Made by a program: the position numbers and the translations under genes. Shown here in pieces: positions 32,931-43,996 of a stretch of DNA of 64,000 bases (positions are counted from its first letter, which is position 1; each line of letters opens with the position of its first letter). Origin of the DNA: Cycas panzhihuaensis. Its lineage: Eukaryota > Cycadophyta. Below the pieces are notes generated by a model that saw nothing but the letters and a program-made list of their open reading frames with translations, searched no databases and had not been told where the DNA came from. Location: positions 90,527,741 through 90,591,740 of the forward strand of contig CM041465.1 of NCBI GenBank assembly GCA_023213395.1. The letters are read 5' to 3'.

Positions 32931-34820
32931 ATACAGGCCCTAGAGAGAGTAGAGACTCATGATAATGAGGGGGTTGCCATTAGAGAACTTATCAGTCAAC
33001 TAGATGAGGTAAGATGGGCGATACTACAAGCTTGTGGCCTGGCGAGGGTGAGTGGTTCCACCTAACTCGTAATGGAGCATGAGATCCTGCATGATTTTAT
33101 GAGATGCTAGCTCTTAGGATGCAATGTATTTAGAGTACAAGCGATTGGGGACTTACAAATCACTATGAGAGATGTAGGGAGGATCTTAGGTGTCAACTGG
33201 CATGGAGAGAGGGTACATGTCATCAAGCTGATATATGAAGAGTCATAGATGACGTGCATCACTTATTTGATAGGGTTTGTTGATCAGATAGATCAGCATA
33301 GGATCTCTATCAAGGCGATCAGGATAGGGGGGATATTCCAGTGGTGAGGAGGATCATTACCCTTATTATTATCTATCAAATAGTCAGGATGCAGAACTTC
33401 ATGGGGATCCTAGTTTAGTGGACAAGGATAGTACCTCGATTCAAGTAGGGTATCTAGATCAATTAGGGGCAGTATGTAGTAGATAGCATTAGCCACCAGC
33501 TATCGAGGATTTAGAGGATAGGGAGGGGTAGCTTCTCATATAGTTCCTTCCTCATGTGCTAGCTTTATGACCATATTCCATTGATGTAGCTAAGAGGAGA
33601 GCTAGAAGAGTTGACACTAATGGATCCAAGGATGAACAGGTGGCATATGAGATTTGAGATTCATAACAAACTAGCCATCATCATAAGGATAACACACAGT
33701 CCCCTCCTCAATAGAATAATGAGGAGGCATCTGATCGAGGATGTGTATGTTGGGCTCCCAATTTAAAGCAATGATGAGATGGATACTGCAGAGAAAGTAG
33801 CAGTAGTGGAGGCTCCAATAGTAGGGAGAGGGATAGGAGGAGGGCATAATAGAGGAGCACATGGTAGTAGCAATGGTTTGAGAGGAGAGGAGGTAGGATG
33901 AGGAGGTAGAGGAGCTACCTTCTCTAATGGTAGAGCATGAGGTAGTCAACAGCTACTTAGACAAGGAGGTGGAGCACCTATAGAGGAGAGAGGGGCCTCT
34001 ATTCAGAGCATGGAGCTAGGGTTTATCAATGACTAAGATAGAGATGGAGGGAGTAGAGCTAGCAAGGGAGGAGCTGCACAGAAGGCTTGCCAAGAGCCAT
34101 AGAGAGGAGAGTTACCACCAGAAGGGGAAGTAGTACGTAGAGAGCTAGTAAGAGGAGGATCTCTAGGTATGTAGTTTAATTGGTTTATTTCTCACATCAT
34201 ATTATATTCCTTTCTTTTTTAGATCTTGTTTTTCTTTTCTAAGGGACTAATCATGGATGATATATTTCTATTAGATGGGTGATGAAATAGTTACACTGAG
34301 GAAGGTTCAAAGGACCCTAGAGGTGATCTTTCCATATGTTCCAACATTAGATGAGGTGCTTACTTGGAACATAGTGGATCGTAGACTACTAGGGCATCAC
34401 ATAGATTTTTATAGCCATGCACTCAAAGCTAATGACCTTTGTATGGATATGAGTGTAGAGCTATAAAGATGAGAGCTAGAACTAAGGGTAGGCGAGGAGG
34501 AGAGGAGACATATGTAGAGGATGATATTGGCTCAGGTGGGAGCTAGGCATACTCCATCGGCTAGTGCCACAGTGCAGCAGGGATGACACCACCTCCCACC
34601 TAGAGGAGAGTCTACACATGGGGAGACTTTAAGCAGGAGAGAGAGAGCACATCCAAATATACCTCAAGGGTCTTATTAGGAGTCAGAGAGGTGATGCATG
34701 TATGATATACTTCCTAAGAGACAGGAGGATGATGTAAGGTATTTTATGAGCCTCTAATATGTATCATAGATGTATATATCATGTATTATGAGTCACCTAG
34801 GTGATAGACGTACCATATTT
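32931..34820 (+). pseudogene. antisense PMD-like gene in the Tat element
   Basis: This reads on plus, opposite to gag-pol. Parts in order: 'VAIRELISQLDEVRW'; 'FRVQAIGDLQITMRDVGRIL' (33128-33190), continuing to Gly-Val-Asn-Trp-His-Gly-Glu-Arg-Val; 'CITYLIGFVDQID'; after frameshifts 'RGELEELTLMDPRMNRWHMRF' and 'RRHLIEDVYVG' (33590-33760); then a Gly/Arg/Glu-rich tail (33780-34165). The F-R-V ... G-(E/D)-(L/M)-x-(I/V)-T-(L/M)-x-D-V-x-x-(I/L)-L-G ... G pattern is that of the plant mobile domain. A last open part (34275-34466, 63 residues: 'LRKVQRTLEVIFPYVPTLDEVL') follows a possible intron at about 34165-34222 (GTATGT...TTTTTTAG). At least eight stops are present. Function unknown. Confidence 0.62.
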
Positions 34821-35792
34821 TGACATCACACATATATTGATCTTTTTTTATCTTAAAACTTGTATATGATTACTTGTCTCTCAACCCTTCACCCCCCTTA
34901 TTCCCATTTATAGTTGAGCATAGGATACACTCATCAGTGTGACTTATCCAAAGAAACATGTAATGAATTTTATCATATTTACTTTTTTGTTCTTTTATGG
35001 TTATGTAATTTATTTTTATTTTTATCATACTATATACATGGTAGTTTATACTCTTTTTGGAGTAAAAATGGTTTAAGAAAGACAAGATTATGGGAAGAAT
35101 AAAAACTAGAAGATCAAGATGGGATAAGTGAAAGGTTTACTTATTCTATTTTTATAAACTTAAAACCATCTAAAACCCAAACAGTAAGAGGTTTATAAAA
35201 GTAGAAGATGAAGTAACATGAACCTCCCAAAAGGAAACTCATATAACTCACATCATACTCTTGATAGATTATATAAACATAGGATAACCCATATTTACAT
35301 AATATACCATGAAGAAAGTAAGTTATTTACCAAATGAAACTAATCTCACTTAGTAATCAACCAACTATATGAGTATATTGGATTCCTCATTGGATCCTTC
35401 TACGGGCAAGAAGCTTTTAAGGACTTGCCCCCTACCAAGATCCTCCATGGCCCAAGATTCCCATGTGGGTCTAGCCCTTTCACATATTTCATCTCAGTCT
35501 CATACCTATTACCACAATCTCCCAGCTACCCCAACCTATAGTCTTACCAAATTGATAGTTTACACTCATCACAAAGTGGTAGTTTATACTCATTCTAGAG
35601 TGGGGTTCCCCCAGCTAAAAAAAGTGAGCCAAACAAGTAATCATCAAGGATTGAAGAAACAAAAGCATTAGCTTTAAGATTAAAAGAATGAGGTATGTAT
35701 TAAATAGTTACTAAAGAAAATAGAGACAACAATTATGAGCCCTGATAATGTAAAAGGAGTTGTGAGGAGTTGACCTAATACATCCCAACTAA
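34821..35792. other. non-coding between antisense gene and second RNase H
   Basis: No recognised domain. The 100-residue plus frame 35369-35671 contains two near copies of a 29-bp unit (AGTTTACACTCAT / AGTTTATACTCAT, about 35555-35600), is Ser/His/Thr-rich and looks accidental. The frame pair at 34870-35102 on both strands is low-complexity. Confidence 0.4.
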
Positions 35793-36083
35793 TTAATAAA
35801 CCACAACTTGAGAGTTGGCATATAAAGTAATAGGTCTAAGGTAAAAGTGAGAAACATCTAATAAGGCTCCTATAATAGCAAGATATTCAACTTCATTATT
35901 AGTTGCCCTAGGTATGAAAAATCCTATAGAAAGGAGGGGACTCCCTAATTGATCATAAACCACCCAAGCTAAAGCAGATAGCCCTAGGTGTCCTCTACTA
36001 CCCCCATAAGTGAAGATACTTAATGCCATAGGAATTAGAGGATCAAAACTTAGAGACTGTATGATCAATAAGAGAAGGTGCAA
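35793..36083 (-). pseudogene. second, archaeal-type RNase H of the Tat element
   Basis: A 96-residue open frame: 'SIFTYGGSRGHLGLSALAWV', 'GFFIPRATNNEVEYLAIIGAL' and 'YANSQVVV'. The G-G-S-R-G and T-N-N-E-x-E-Y-L-A blocks are the archaeal-type RNase H found in addition to the gypsy RNase H in Tat elements. Of the catalytic carboxylates, the first Asp (F-T-D-G-G) is Tyr, the Glu is kept, and the third (x-D-S-Q) is Asn, so the enzyme is dead. It lies downstream of integrase, about 1 kb after its C-terminal part. Confidence 0.87.
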
Positions 36084-37079
36084 GAGTCAATAAGTAAGGA
36101 GATGGTGGTAGAGGTAGATCTCTGACTATGATGAAGAAAGAAGAAGGAATCTAAGTAAGATGATTATGATCAAAACATCAAAGTGTAAAGCCGGGTTCAA
36201 TTGTAACTAAGGCCATGGTAGACCTAAGCAACTAGATCAAAAAATCGTGAATGACTCATCCAAATGAACCCAACCTATACATAGATAGGTGGAGACGAAG
36301 CTATCATGCAACTTATCCTTGATTACAAGAGGATGAAAACAATAAACTTCTTTTACTTTCTTTTTTAGCTTTTTCTTTTTTGCTTTGCTTTTTTTTTTTT
36401 TTTAACTTCACTTTTCTTAGCTTTTCACTTCCACCTTTTATAAGAATAGGATCATAATTATCCACTTGATAAACTCTTTTACTCAACATAGTAAGGATTT
36501 CTCCTTCTTAACAAAATCTAGAAAAGGAAAAGGGGACAATCTCCTTAAGGAATGAACTATAGAAAAAAGAGGAAATTAAGATCACGGTGTCTCCAAGCAT
36601 GAAGGGAAGGTGGTAGAATGAGTATCTGCTTTGAAGGAATAATAAAGAGAATCAAGGATAAGAAATAATCAATAATTGGTGATATGTGACCAAAAAAGAA
36701 ACTCTAGGTATCAAACTAGCAAATGAAAGTATGCTCTAAATCAATGAGTAGGTACTCAAAGCTGATGAAGGTGTTTCTCTTTTTGAGATAAAAATAAAAT
36801 AAAGCTAAGGGTCTAAGTTCTCTTTTGAGTATGAAACCCAAAGGAGAGCGAGATCCAAGTATGGTGATAGAGAGCTCACAATTAGTATAGATACTAGAAA
36901 GAGTAAGAAACTTACATGATTATGAGTTGGATTATCACAAAAGCACTGTAATACTTAGTGAAAGGAAAGGGAAATCAGAAAAGAAGGAAGAATTTACCCA
37001 TAGTTTTAGATCATTAGGCAGAGGAACACGTTTCAGGGCTATACTTTATCATCATTACTGAGGTGGTCATGCATATGCT
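36084..37079 (-). other. spacer between integrase and second RNase H
   Basis: About 1 kb, AT-rich and without recognised motifs. There is a long T/CT run at 36357-36430. It may hold remains of a linker. Confidence 0.4.
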
Positions 37080-38310
37080 GCTAAGTATAAAATTTTCTCA
37101 AGTATTTAGAATTAATGGGCCTCTTAAACTCTAATCCTTCTAATGTCAAAATCTGATAGGCTCCATTAGTTAAAACCTTAATTATCAAGAAAGGTCCTAT
37201 CAATTTAGGAGAAAACTTTCATTGCCAGTCATGTAAATATTCCAATTTTAAAACTTTATCATTAATGTTAAACTTTCTAAGTCTAAACTGCCTATCATGC
37301 GCAGCTTGGACCCTAGCCTTAGATGCCATATTATTCTACAAAACTTACAAGCGAGTCTCATCTAATTTCTCTAGCTCCAAAATATGAACTTTCCTTTGAA
37401 ACTACTCATTAGTAAATTCCTTCAATGAAACACATAGAGAAGGGATTTCAAGTTCTAATAGAAAGACAACCTCAACACTATAGACAAGTGAAAATGGTGT
37501 CATACCTATGAAATTTCTAATGGAGCTCCTATAGGCCCACAATGCTTGAAATAAGTGGGAGTGTCAATCCCTATGAGAAGTAGCAATAATCTTAGCCAAA
37601 ATCTTAGCTAAGATCTTATTAATTGCTTCCACTTGGTCATTAGCCTAAGGGTGATATGGGGTGGATATTCTATGGGTAATATGAAACTTATTACATAGCT
37701 CACTAACATAGGGATTACAAAATAAAATTTCATTGTTAGTAATAATAACATCCAATATCCCAAATCTACAAATAATATACTGAAATATAAAAGTAGCCAT
37801 GATCTTTCTAGTAGTGAAAACCAATGGGATAGCTTCACTCCACTTCGTAAAATATTTAATTGTGGTTAGAATGAACTTATACCCATTTTAAAATGTTTGA
37901 AAGATCTATCCAATAAGGTTGAGACCCCATTAGAACAAAGGCTAAGGTGAAACTATTGATTTCATTTCCTATGGAGGTTGATATATTAAAGTTGCATGGG
38001 ACTAGCATTTTTGTCATTTTTAGATGTAAGTGTAGGCATCCTTAAATAAGGTAGCCCAATAATAACCCATACAAATAATACATTAGGCCATCAATAACCA
38101 CCAAAGTTGCCATCACATATCCCTTCATGGGACTCTTTCAAAGTAACTAATGATTCGTTAGGTGAGAGACACCTTAATAGAACTCTATTAAAAGAATGCT
38201 TATACAATATGTCATCAAGCAAAAGGTATTGCCTAGTAGCGGTGCAAATTTGTCTTTTCTTCTTTGAAGTAGTAAGAGAAGGAAAGGATTGATCATAAAG
38301 ATACAATCTA
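37080..38310 (-). pseudogene. gypsy integrase (Tat element)
   Basis: Zinc-binding part (open 38091-38306): 'YLLLDDILYKHSFNRVLLRCL', 'HEGICDGNFGGY', with His and Cys of H-H-C-C in place. The core is read in a frame with a stop: 'KWSEAIPLVFTTRK'-type block near 37850, 'CRFGILDVIITNNEIL' (D-N-G as N-N-E) near 37760, 'ISTPYHP' + TAG + 'ANDQVEAINK' near 37650 (Gln to stop). The C-terminal part, 'KVLKLEYLHDWQ', 'KFSPKLIGPFLIIKVL' and 'GAYQILTLEG' (37080-37330), is well kept. The 76-residue open frame 37608-37838 is a shadow in another frame. Confidence 0.87.
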
Positions 38311-38379
38311 ATCTCCCCATACCATGGATCATCAAAAGGGATGCCCTAAATATAGAAGATATATTCATCTGAGATGGAA

Positions 38380-38800
38380 TCATTAATGAGTTATCCAACA
38401 AGATTGGGAAGAGGAACATTAGCCATGATCTTTGGAATGATCATGACTTTTTTAGACATTCTATTGATCACCTACAAGTTAAATTCTTGAAGTAATAAAG
38501 ACCACTTACCTAGATGAATAGTAAGATTAGACTTAGTAAGTAAATACCTTATAGGATTTTATTGTACAATGAGGTGGACCCTATTCCCAAGGAGGTAGTG
38601 GAGAAGCTTCTTAGTAGCAAAAACTAAAGCAATACACTCTTTCTTAAGAAATGGATAATGAAGCTTGAATGCCATGAGGGTCCTACTAATGAAATATATA
38701 GCCCTCTCTTTACCAAAATTGTCCTCTTATACTAGCATACCTACTAGTAACTCCTTAGTAGCTAAAGTGTATAGAATGAATGGCTTATCAAACCTTGGTA
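38380..38800 (-). pseudogene. gypsy RNase H (Tat element)
   Basis: It follows RT directly: 'FILYTLATKELLVGMLV' (the D-A-S block with the first Asp changed to Thr), 'ERAIYFISRTLMAFKLHYPF', 'KECIALVFATKKLLHYLLG' (Glu kept), 'NPIRYLLTK' and 'LGKWSLLLQEF'. This is the first, standard gypsy RNase H, which removes the RNA strand during reverse transcription. Confidence 0.88.
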
Positions 38801-39660
38801 TAGTAAGAACTAGAGTAGAAACTAAGGCTTGCTTCAGCTTATCAAAGGATCCTTGAACTTGAAGAGTCCATTGTAATTCAATATCTTTATTCAAAAGATT
38901 AGTAATGGGCTTAGCATCTAAGATGAAGTCAGTAATGAAACATCTTAGAAAACCAAGCCTATGTAGAAAAGATTTAATCTGTTTTTGAATCTTGGAAGGA
39001 AGCATTTGAATAATAGCCTCAATCTTTTTAGGATAAATTTTAACCCCATCTTGGGAAATAATATTTACCAACATCTTCCCTAATGTAACAGTAAAAATAT
39101 ATTTGGAAGGATTTAGACATAAGTGATACTTTTTATATCTTTCAAAATGGTTCGTAGATTACAAAAATGATCAGACCTCTTACATGAAAGGGCAAGTATA
39201 TCATCTAGATAAATACTAATAATATTGCCAATTAAATTGTGGAAAATATGGACCAGAGCCCTTTGATACATTGCATCAATATTATTCAATCTAAATGGCA
39301 TGACTTTGTAAATGAAGGTGCCCCAAGTAGTGGTAAAAGTGGTCTTATGGTGATCTTAAGGTATAATAAAAATTTAATTATATCCTAAAAAACCATCTAT
39401 AAGAGACATTACCTCAAAGTTAGCCATCTAATCCCAAATTTGATCAAGAAAGGGAAGAGGAAAATTATCTTTGAGACACACATCATTAATGTCAAGAAAG
39501 TTAATGCATATTTGAATCATACTGTTATTATTTGCTACAGGAACTATGTTAGAGACCCATTGAGAAAAATCAACATTCTTAGTGAATCTAGCTACTAACA
39601 ACTTCTCTACCTCTTGCTTAATGGAAAGAGAGAGATGAGGATGGATAGGGTGTTGCTTTT
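38727..39660 (-). pseudogene. gypsy reverse transcriptase (Tat element)
   Basis: It contains 'EVEKLLVARFTKNVDFSQWV', 'INFLDIND', 'LPFLDQIWD', 'FEVMSLIDGFLGYN', 'HHKTTFTTTWGTFIYKVMPF', then open 39113-39301: 'MPFRLNNIDAMYQRAL' and 'ISIYLDDILALS' with the catalytic D-D kept as YLDD. The connection part, 'DGVKIYPKKIEAIIQML' and 'LHRLGFLRCFITDF', follows in the 115-residue frame 38727-39074. The order and blocks are textbook gypsy RT, with only a few stops. Confidence 0.92.
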
Positions 39661-40993
39661 GTCATTTAGGTTTTATACTAGGAATAATGGTAATGTTATG
39701 TTCAATGATTTAGGAGTTAAGGCCTTATATGTCTTTATAGTCCCATGCAAAAACTAAGCCAAACTCATAAAATAGATCCTTAAATTGGGTGATCTCTGAA
39801 GGAGTACAACTAGCTTTCAACTTGATGATTCGAGGAACGTCCTCTATCTCTAAGTATACATCAATGGTTTATTCCATAAGCATTATATTCCCTTCCTTGA
39901 AATAGAGAGGGGCGAGCTCAATCAAAGAAAGACCTCTGAGGTTAAGAATAATCAACTATAACTTTAGAAAAACCCAACTTATAGTGTCCGTAAGGAAAAC
40001 TAGGTGATGAACTTACTAAATGCTTAATGATCACCTTATCATTCTCAAAGTGATTAAGGTGAAAGAGATTCATGAGGCAAAAGTTCTTAGATTGAGAAAT
40101 AGAAGATGGAAAAGAACCAACCAAAGAGTTTGGAGTAGACACAAACTCTATGATTAATGAAACTTGAGAAAAGAGAATAAGCCTATCCATGAACTCCCAA
40201 ATTGAATAAAAAACTTATTTAAATTCTTGATTATCTATGTCATGATCATGGTGGGACCCAAATATGAAGACAAGCAAAGATATAGGATGATCCACATGAG
40301 GACAAGAAAGTAAAGAGATAATAGAATTGGAATTAACTCTTATACTATAGTAGGGATTTCAGAACTATTTTGACCTATATTAAGTGGATTAGTATGTTCA
40401 CCATATGATGCTAGATCTGGGTGTTGATGTAATAACATCTTCTTCTCATACCTATTCAAACATATCTTAAAGAAAAAGGAATGAGAGAAAGTTGGGGAAG
40501 AGTTAATGTATAAATCATGTACAATGAAACTTGAGGAAGTAGTTGCCAAATGAGTGGTCATAAAAAGAACCAATGGATTTGCCTCTAAGGCCAAGCACAA
40601 AACCTATGAGAAATAAGCATGAATAGGATTTGTGCCAGCAAGGTCACTTAGGGGTCGATCTTGATAAGATATAATGGAGCAAGAAGCCACTTCTTCATCA
40701 GAAAGAGAAGAAGAAGAAACTAGAAGGTGATCAGTCAAGTCTGAAGAAATATGAGTAGATAAGAAGCCTAATGATGAAGGAACAACTTCAACTAAATCCA
40801 CGTCCTTCAATTCTAGGTGAGTTGAAGGGGCCTCAATAGTAAAGTACTGACCTAAACCAACACCAAGTTTTGAAAAGGTCTCGATGAGAGGAACTGATTG
40901 CTTAATAGGTTTTGGCTTTCATTTAATGATTTTAAGTTCTCCCTCATGGATGAACTTGAGTTCATCAAAAAGGGAAGAACAAACTACTACCAT
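39661..40993 (-). pseudogene. linker between protease and RT (Tat element)
   Basis: Three open pieces (39942-40190, 40340-40600, 40604-40810) carry no named domain and are rich in Ser, Leu and His. The position fits the long protease-RT linker of Tat Pol. The C-terminal end, near 39661-39700, runs into the RT. Confidence 0.55.
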
Positions 40994-41617
40994 TTAGGTA
41001 ATCCATGGCCTACCCAAAAGAATATTATATTCTAAATCTAAGATAATGATAGTAAGGTTGGTAAGCACTGTCTTATCTTCTAATATAAGGGGAAGAGTAA
41101 CTTGACCCAAGGGCACATTTTGATTCTTATCATACCCTTGGAAAATCCATTCACGTGGATTAAAGACAAAAATTTCCAAATCCTCAACAAAGTGAAGAGG
41201 GATTAAATTGAAAAATGATCCCTCATCAATGATAACCCACTTGATATTAATATCATCCTTAATGATCTTAATGTAAACTAGGGGGATGTTATTCAGTGCA
41301 TGGGCAGGATGACTAAGCAAGGTAGCAAGGTCAAAAGAAAGGGTAAACACAGGTGAAAAAGCTACCACAGAGACTTCAAATACATCAAATAAAAGTTGAT
41401 GTTGCTTAGGGCAACACTTGAGAAAATTGATAACTAATATGCTAGCTAGAATGATCTTTAATTCTTCTACCAAAGAGAAAGATCCATACTTTAAACTAGA
41501 GGGAATAGACCTAAACCTAACAGGATGTGGGGGTATTAGAGGTAAAAAGTCAGGATTCCTCACCATCAAATCATTAAATGATTTTGATGGTCTTGCACTC
41601 TTTGAAGTCTCCACCAT
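40994..41617 (-). pseudogene. aspartic protease (Tat element)
   Basis: A 207-residue open frame, the longest in the window. 'VIIDEGSFFNLIPL' is the active-site region (normally V-L-I-D-x-G-S-x-L-N-I/L; catalytic Asp kept). 'YNILLGRPWI' near the end is the Tat protease C-terminal signature (Y-N-x-L-L-G-R-P-W-I). Upstream it has a hydrophobic stretch, 'IILASILVINFLKCC'. It would mature the Tat Gag-Pol. Confidence 0.9.
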
Positions 41618-43968
41618 ATTTATGGTTCTCTTGGTATTCCCACCTTTGGGAGGTGGGCAAGATTAATTGGTGTTTCTTTTTGTTAAAATATTTACAGGAG
41701 TGGTAGTCTTCTTTGATGAATTAGAGCTTGAATGTTCATCTTCATCATCTCATATCTACTTCTCCTTGTCTTTATCTTCTTTACCAGTTCTCTTAGCATG
41801 TTGAGACAATAGATCTTTGTGGATCATTTGGTCTTATGGTGACTTGGAAGAATGGTTCATTTGAGCATTTGTGTTATGAGCTATATTTTGAATAGCTCAG
41901 CACTCACTTCTATCATATATATCTATTTAATGATGGGAGCACTATTTTAGTATTCTAGATGGAGGAGGAGATAGGGGAAGATCTTGATTCTTCCTCCCCT
42001 TCATCAAGTGAATTACTTTGGTCTCTTGTAAGGGTTAAGGTGGAGATGGACCATCAATATGTAATTTAGTATTGATCACATGCTCAAGTGATCTAATTAA
42101 GGAAGTAAGATGATCGTATGTAGGCTCAGGATGGGTAGCCTTTGTAGGATGAATTGACTCTTTAAAAGGCATAGGATTCCCAACCTTCTTGATACCTGCT
42201 TGTATTTTGAACATCTCTAAAGCCAAACAATGATCAACTGCTTCCTTATATGTTTAAGGATCAAGTTTCAAAACTTTTAAATGCACACGGGGCCTCAATG
42301 CATTTGTGAATAGATCAAACAACAAACTGGGATTAAGGTGTGAATGACAAGCGTGGACTTGGTCTTGTAATCTCCTAATAAATCCCTCAAAGTCTCATCG
42401 TTATTTTATTTAATTACCAACAAGGATTTGATGCCTAACTCAAATGATCTTGCTGCATCAAAATAGATGATAAAGAGTCAAGTAATTATTAGAATGAGAG
42501 AATTGAAGCTAAAGGAAGGAAATAAAACCACTTCAAGGCATTGACTTAAAGTAATTTAGGAAACAAGTGCATCATAACATAGTTATATGGTATAAAATCC
42601 ATGAAAGTGGGTACAAATACTTATATATGAGAGTTAGGATCTTGAGAAGAGTCACAAAAAAATATAGGCAACTCAAGAAGGAATGGGGGCATAAGTAATA
42701 GTAAGACCTCATGTAGGAAGGGAGACTTCATATAATCTAAGAAGGGCCTCCTTGGCCTCAATGTAGTAGGATGCTGAGGTAAGGATGATGGATGTGGAAT
42801 AGATGAATGAGTAGGTTGTTAAGATTATTGTTGTTGTTGTGAAACATCATGAGGTGGAAAAGTGGAAGGAGAAACAAACCATGTTGCAGGGTTAACCACA
42901 TAATTGGTTTAAGGTATAAGATTTTATGGGAAACTTGAATTAAAAGTGTAGAAGGGATTAGGTTGTGGGATAGGCCTAGGAATATGTGAGGAGGAAATAT
43001 GATTAGAAGTCCTCAAAAGTTGTGATTGTCCTATCAAAGCATGTGGATGAGCTAAATAAATGTGAGAAACATGTTGTGATGAGGAAATCATGTTAGACAC
43101 TCTAAGTGATGGTAAGGGAGGCCTAACACCATGAGACCCAATGATATATGATGCATGAGGGGGTACCTAAGTAGTAGAAGAAATAGGATGTGAAGAGGTA
43201 ATCCTAGTAGAGTGATACCGAATCAGTCATAAACTAGGTAAAGCCATAACCACTTCACTAGAAGTGGGTATGTGCACGGTACTAGGAATGCCATAAGCAA
43301 TAGTGGTAGAATCACATCTATAAGTAGATGGTATGGAATGGGAATAATGAATCTAAACTTGTTACCTAGGAGGAGATTGATGAGGTTGCGAAAGGGTTAA
43401 TTTGTGATTGTCAACTTCCTCCAAGGGTGGTGAATGAGGTCGTGACACAGGCCTTGGTGAAGGAGGATGAGAAGGGTAAGGAGACCACATAGCTTCAGGT
43501 GGGGGATCTACCTCAATCAACTTATAGTCTTCACTTAAGGGGTCAATTTGAGTATGATGCAATAGAGACAACATGGTATAAGTCTCTAGATGAAACAGAT
43601 CATGGTAACCAGGCATGCGTAGCAGGGTAGGGATCCTAGTAAGGATCATCTTAGGAAAAGATAGATGTAAATAACCCAAAGGTTGTTCTTCTTATGCAAA
43701 AGAAGGATCTATAGAAGGATCAAGAGGATACTAAGAAAGTTTTAGATATCCATGCTCCACTGGTATGTTATATAGTTGGGTTGAATCTTCAGAAGGATAA
43801 ATTTATGTGTCATGTACTTAAAATTCTGAAGATTCAATATAAGATAATAAAACATCTTGAACAAAGTGTGATGTATGCATTTAATAATTAGGTAGAAAGC
43901 CTTAAAGTCTTAATGAGTACCTAGGAGTAGATATCATTGTTTCCATAGCTTTACTTGAGGATAAATGG
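41618..43968 (-). pseudogene. gag region (Tat element)
   Basis: The retrotransposon gag core is at about 42340-42720: 'FIPYNYVMMHLFPKLL', 'VNALKWFYFLPLASILSF' (normally L-x-G-x-A-x-x-W-Y-x-x-L-P) and 'SILMQQD', with several stops. Following in frame are 42035-42226 ('LALEMFKIQAGIKKVG') and, before it, a Pro/His-rich N-terminal part (43362-43679: 'PSHPPSPRPVSRPHSPPLEE'). The region 42800-42860 has a short GTT/TTG run. The start codon is not resolved. Confidence 0.75.
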
Positions 43969-43990
43969 TGGTTCCCCAATATGGTCACCA
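43969..43990 (-). other. primer-binding site of the Tat element
   Basis: Minus strand 43990 to 43969 reads TGGTGACCATATTGGGGAA. It matches the Tat/Ogre-type site (TGGCGAC...CTGGGGA) with transitions, and lies 6 bp inside the 5' LTR. A tRNA-Arg-like primer is the usual assignment for this type. Confidence 0.75.
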
Positions 43991-43996
43991 GAAAGA

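Noticed and set aside
33671-33949. 92-residue minus frame, Ser-rich, within the antisense-gene region
   Set aside because: The plus strand here reads the Gly/Arg/Glu-rich tail of the PMD-like gene; the minus frame is its complement, and no gag-pol domain of Tat is expected at this place.
35369-35671. 100-residue plus frame, Ser/His/Thr-rich
   Set aside because: No family, contains a short 29-bp duplication, and lies between Tat parts; probably chance.
37608-37838. 76-residue minus frame in the Tat integrase
   Set aside because: The neighbouring frame reads the integrase core (ITNNEIL, STPYHP, ANDQVEAINK) with one stop. The open frame has no domain.
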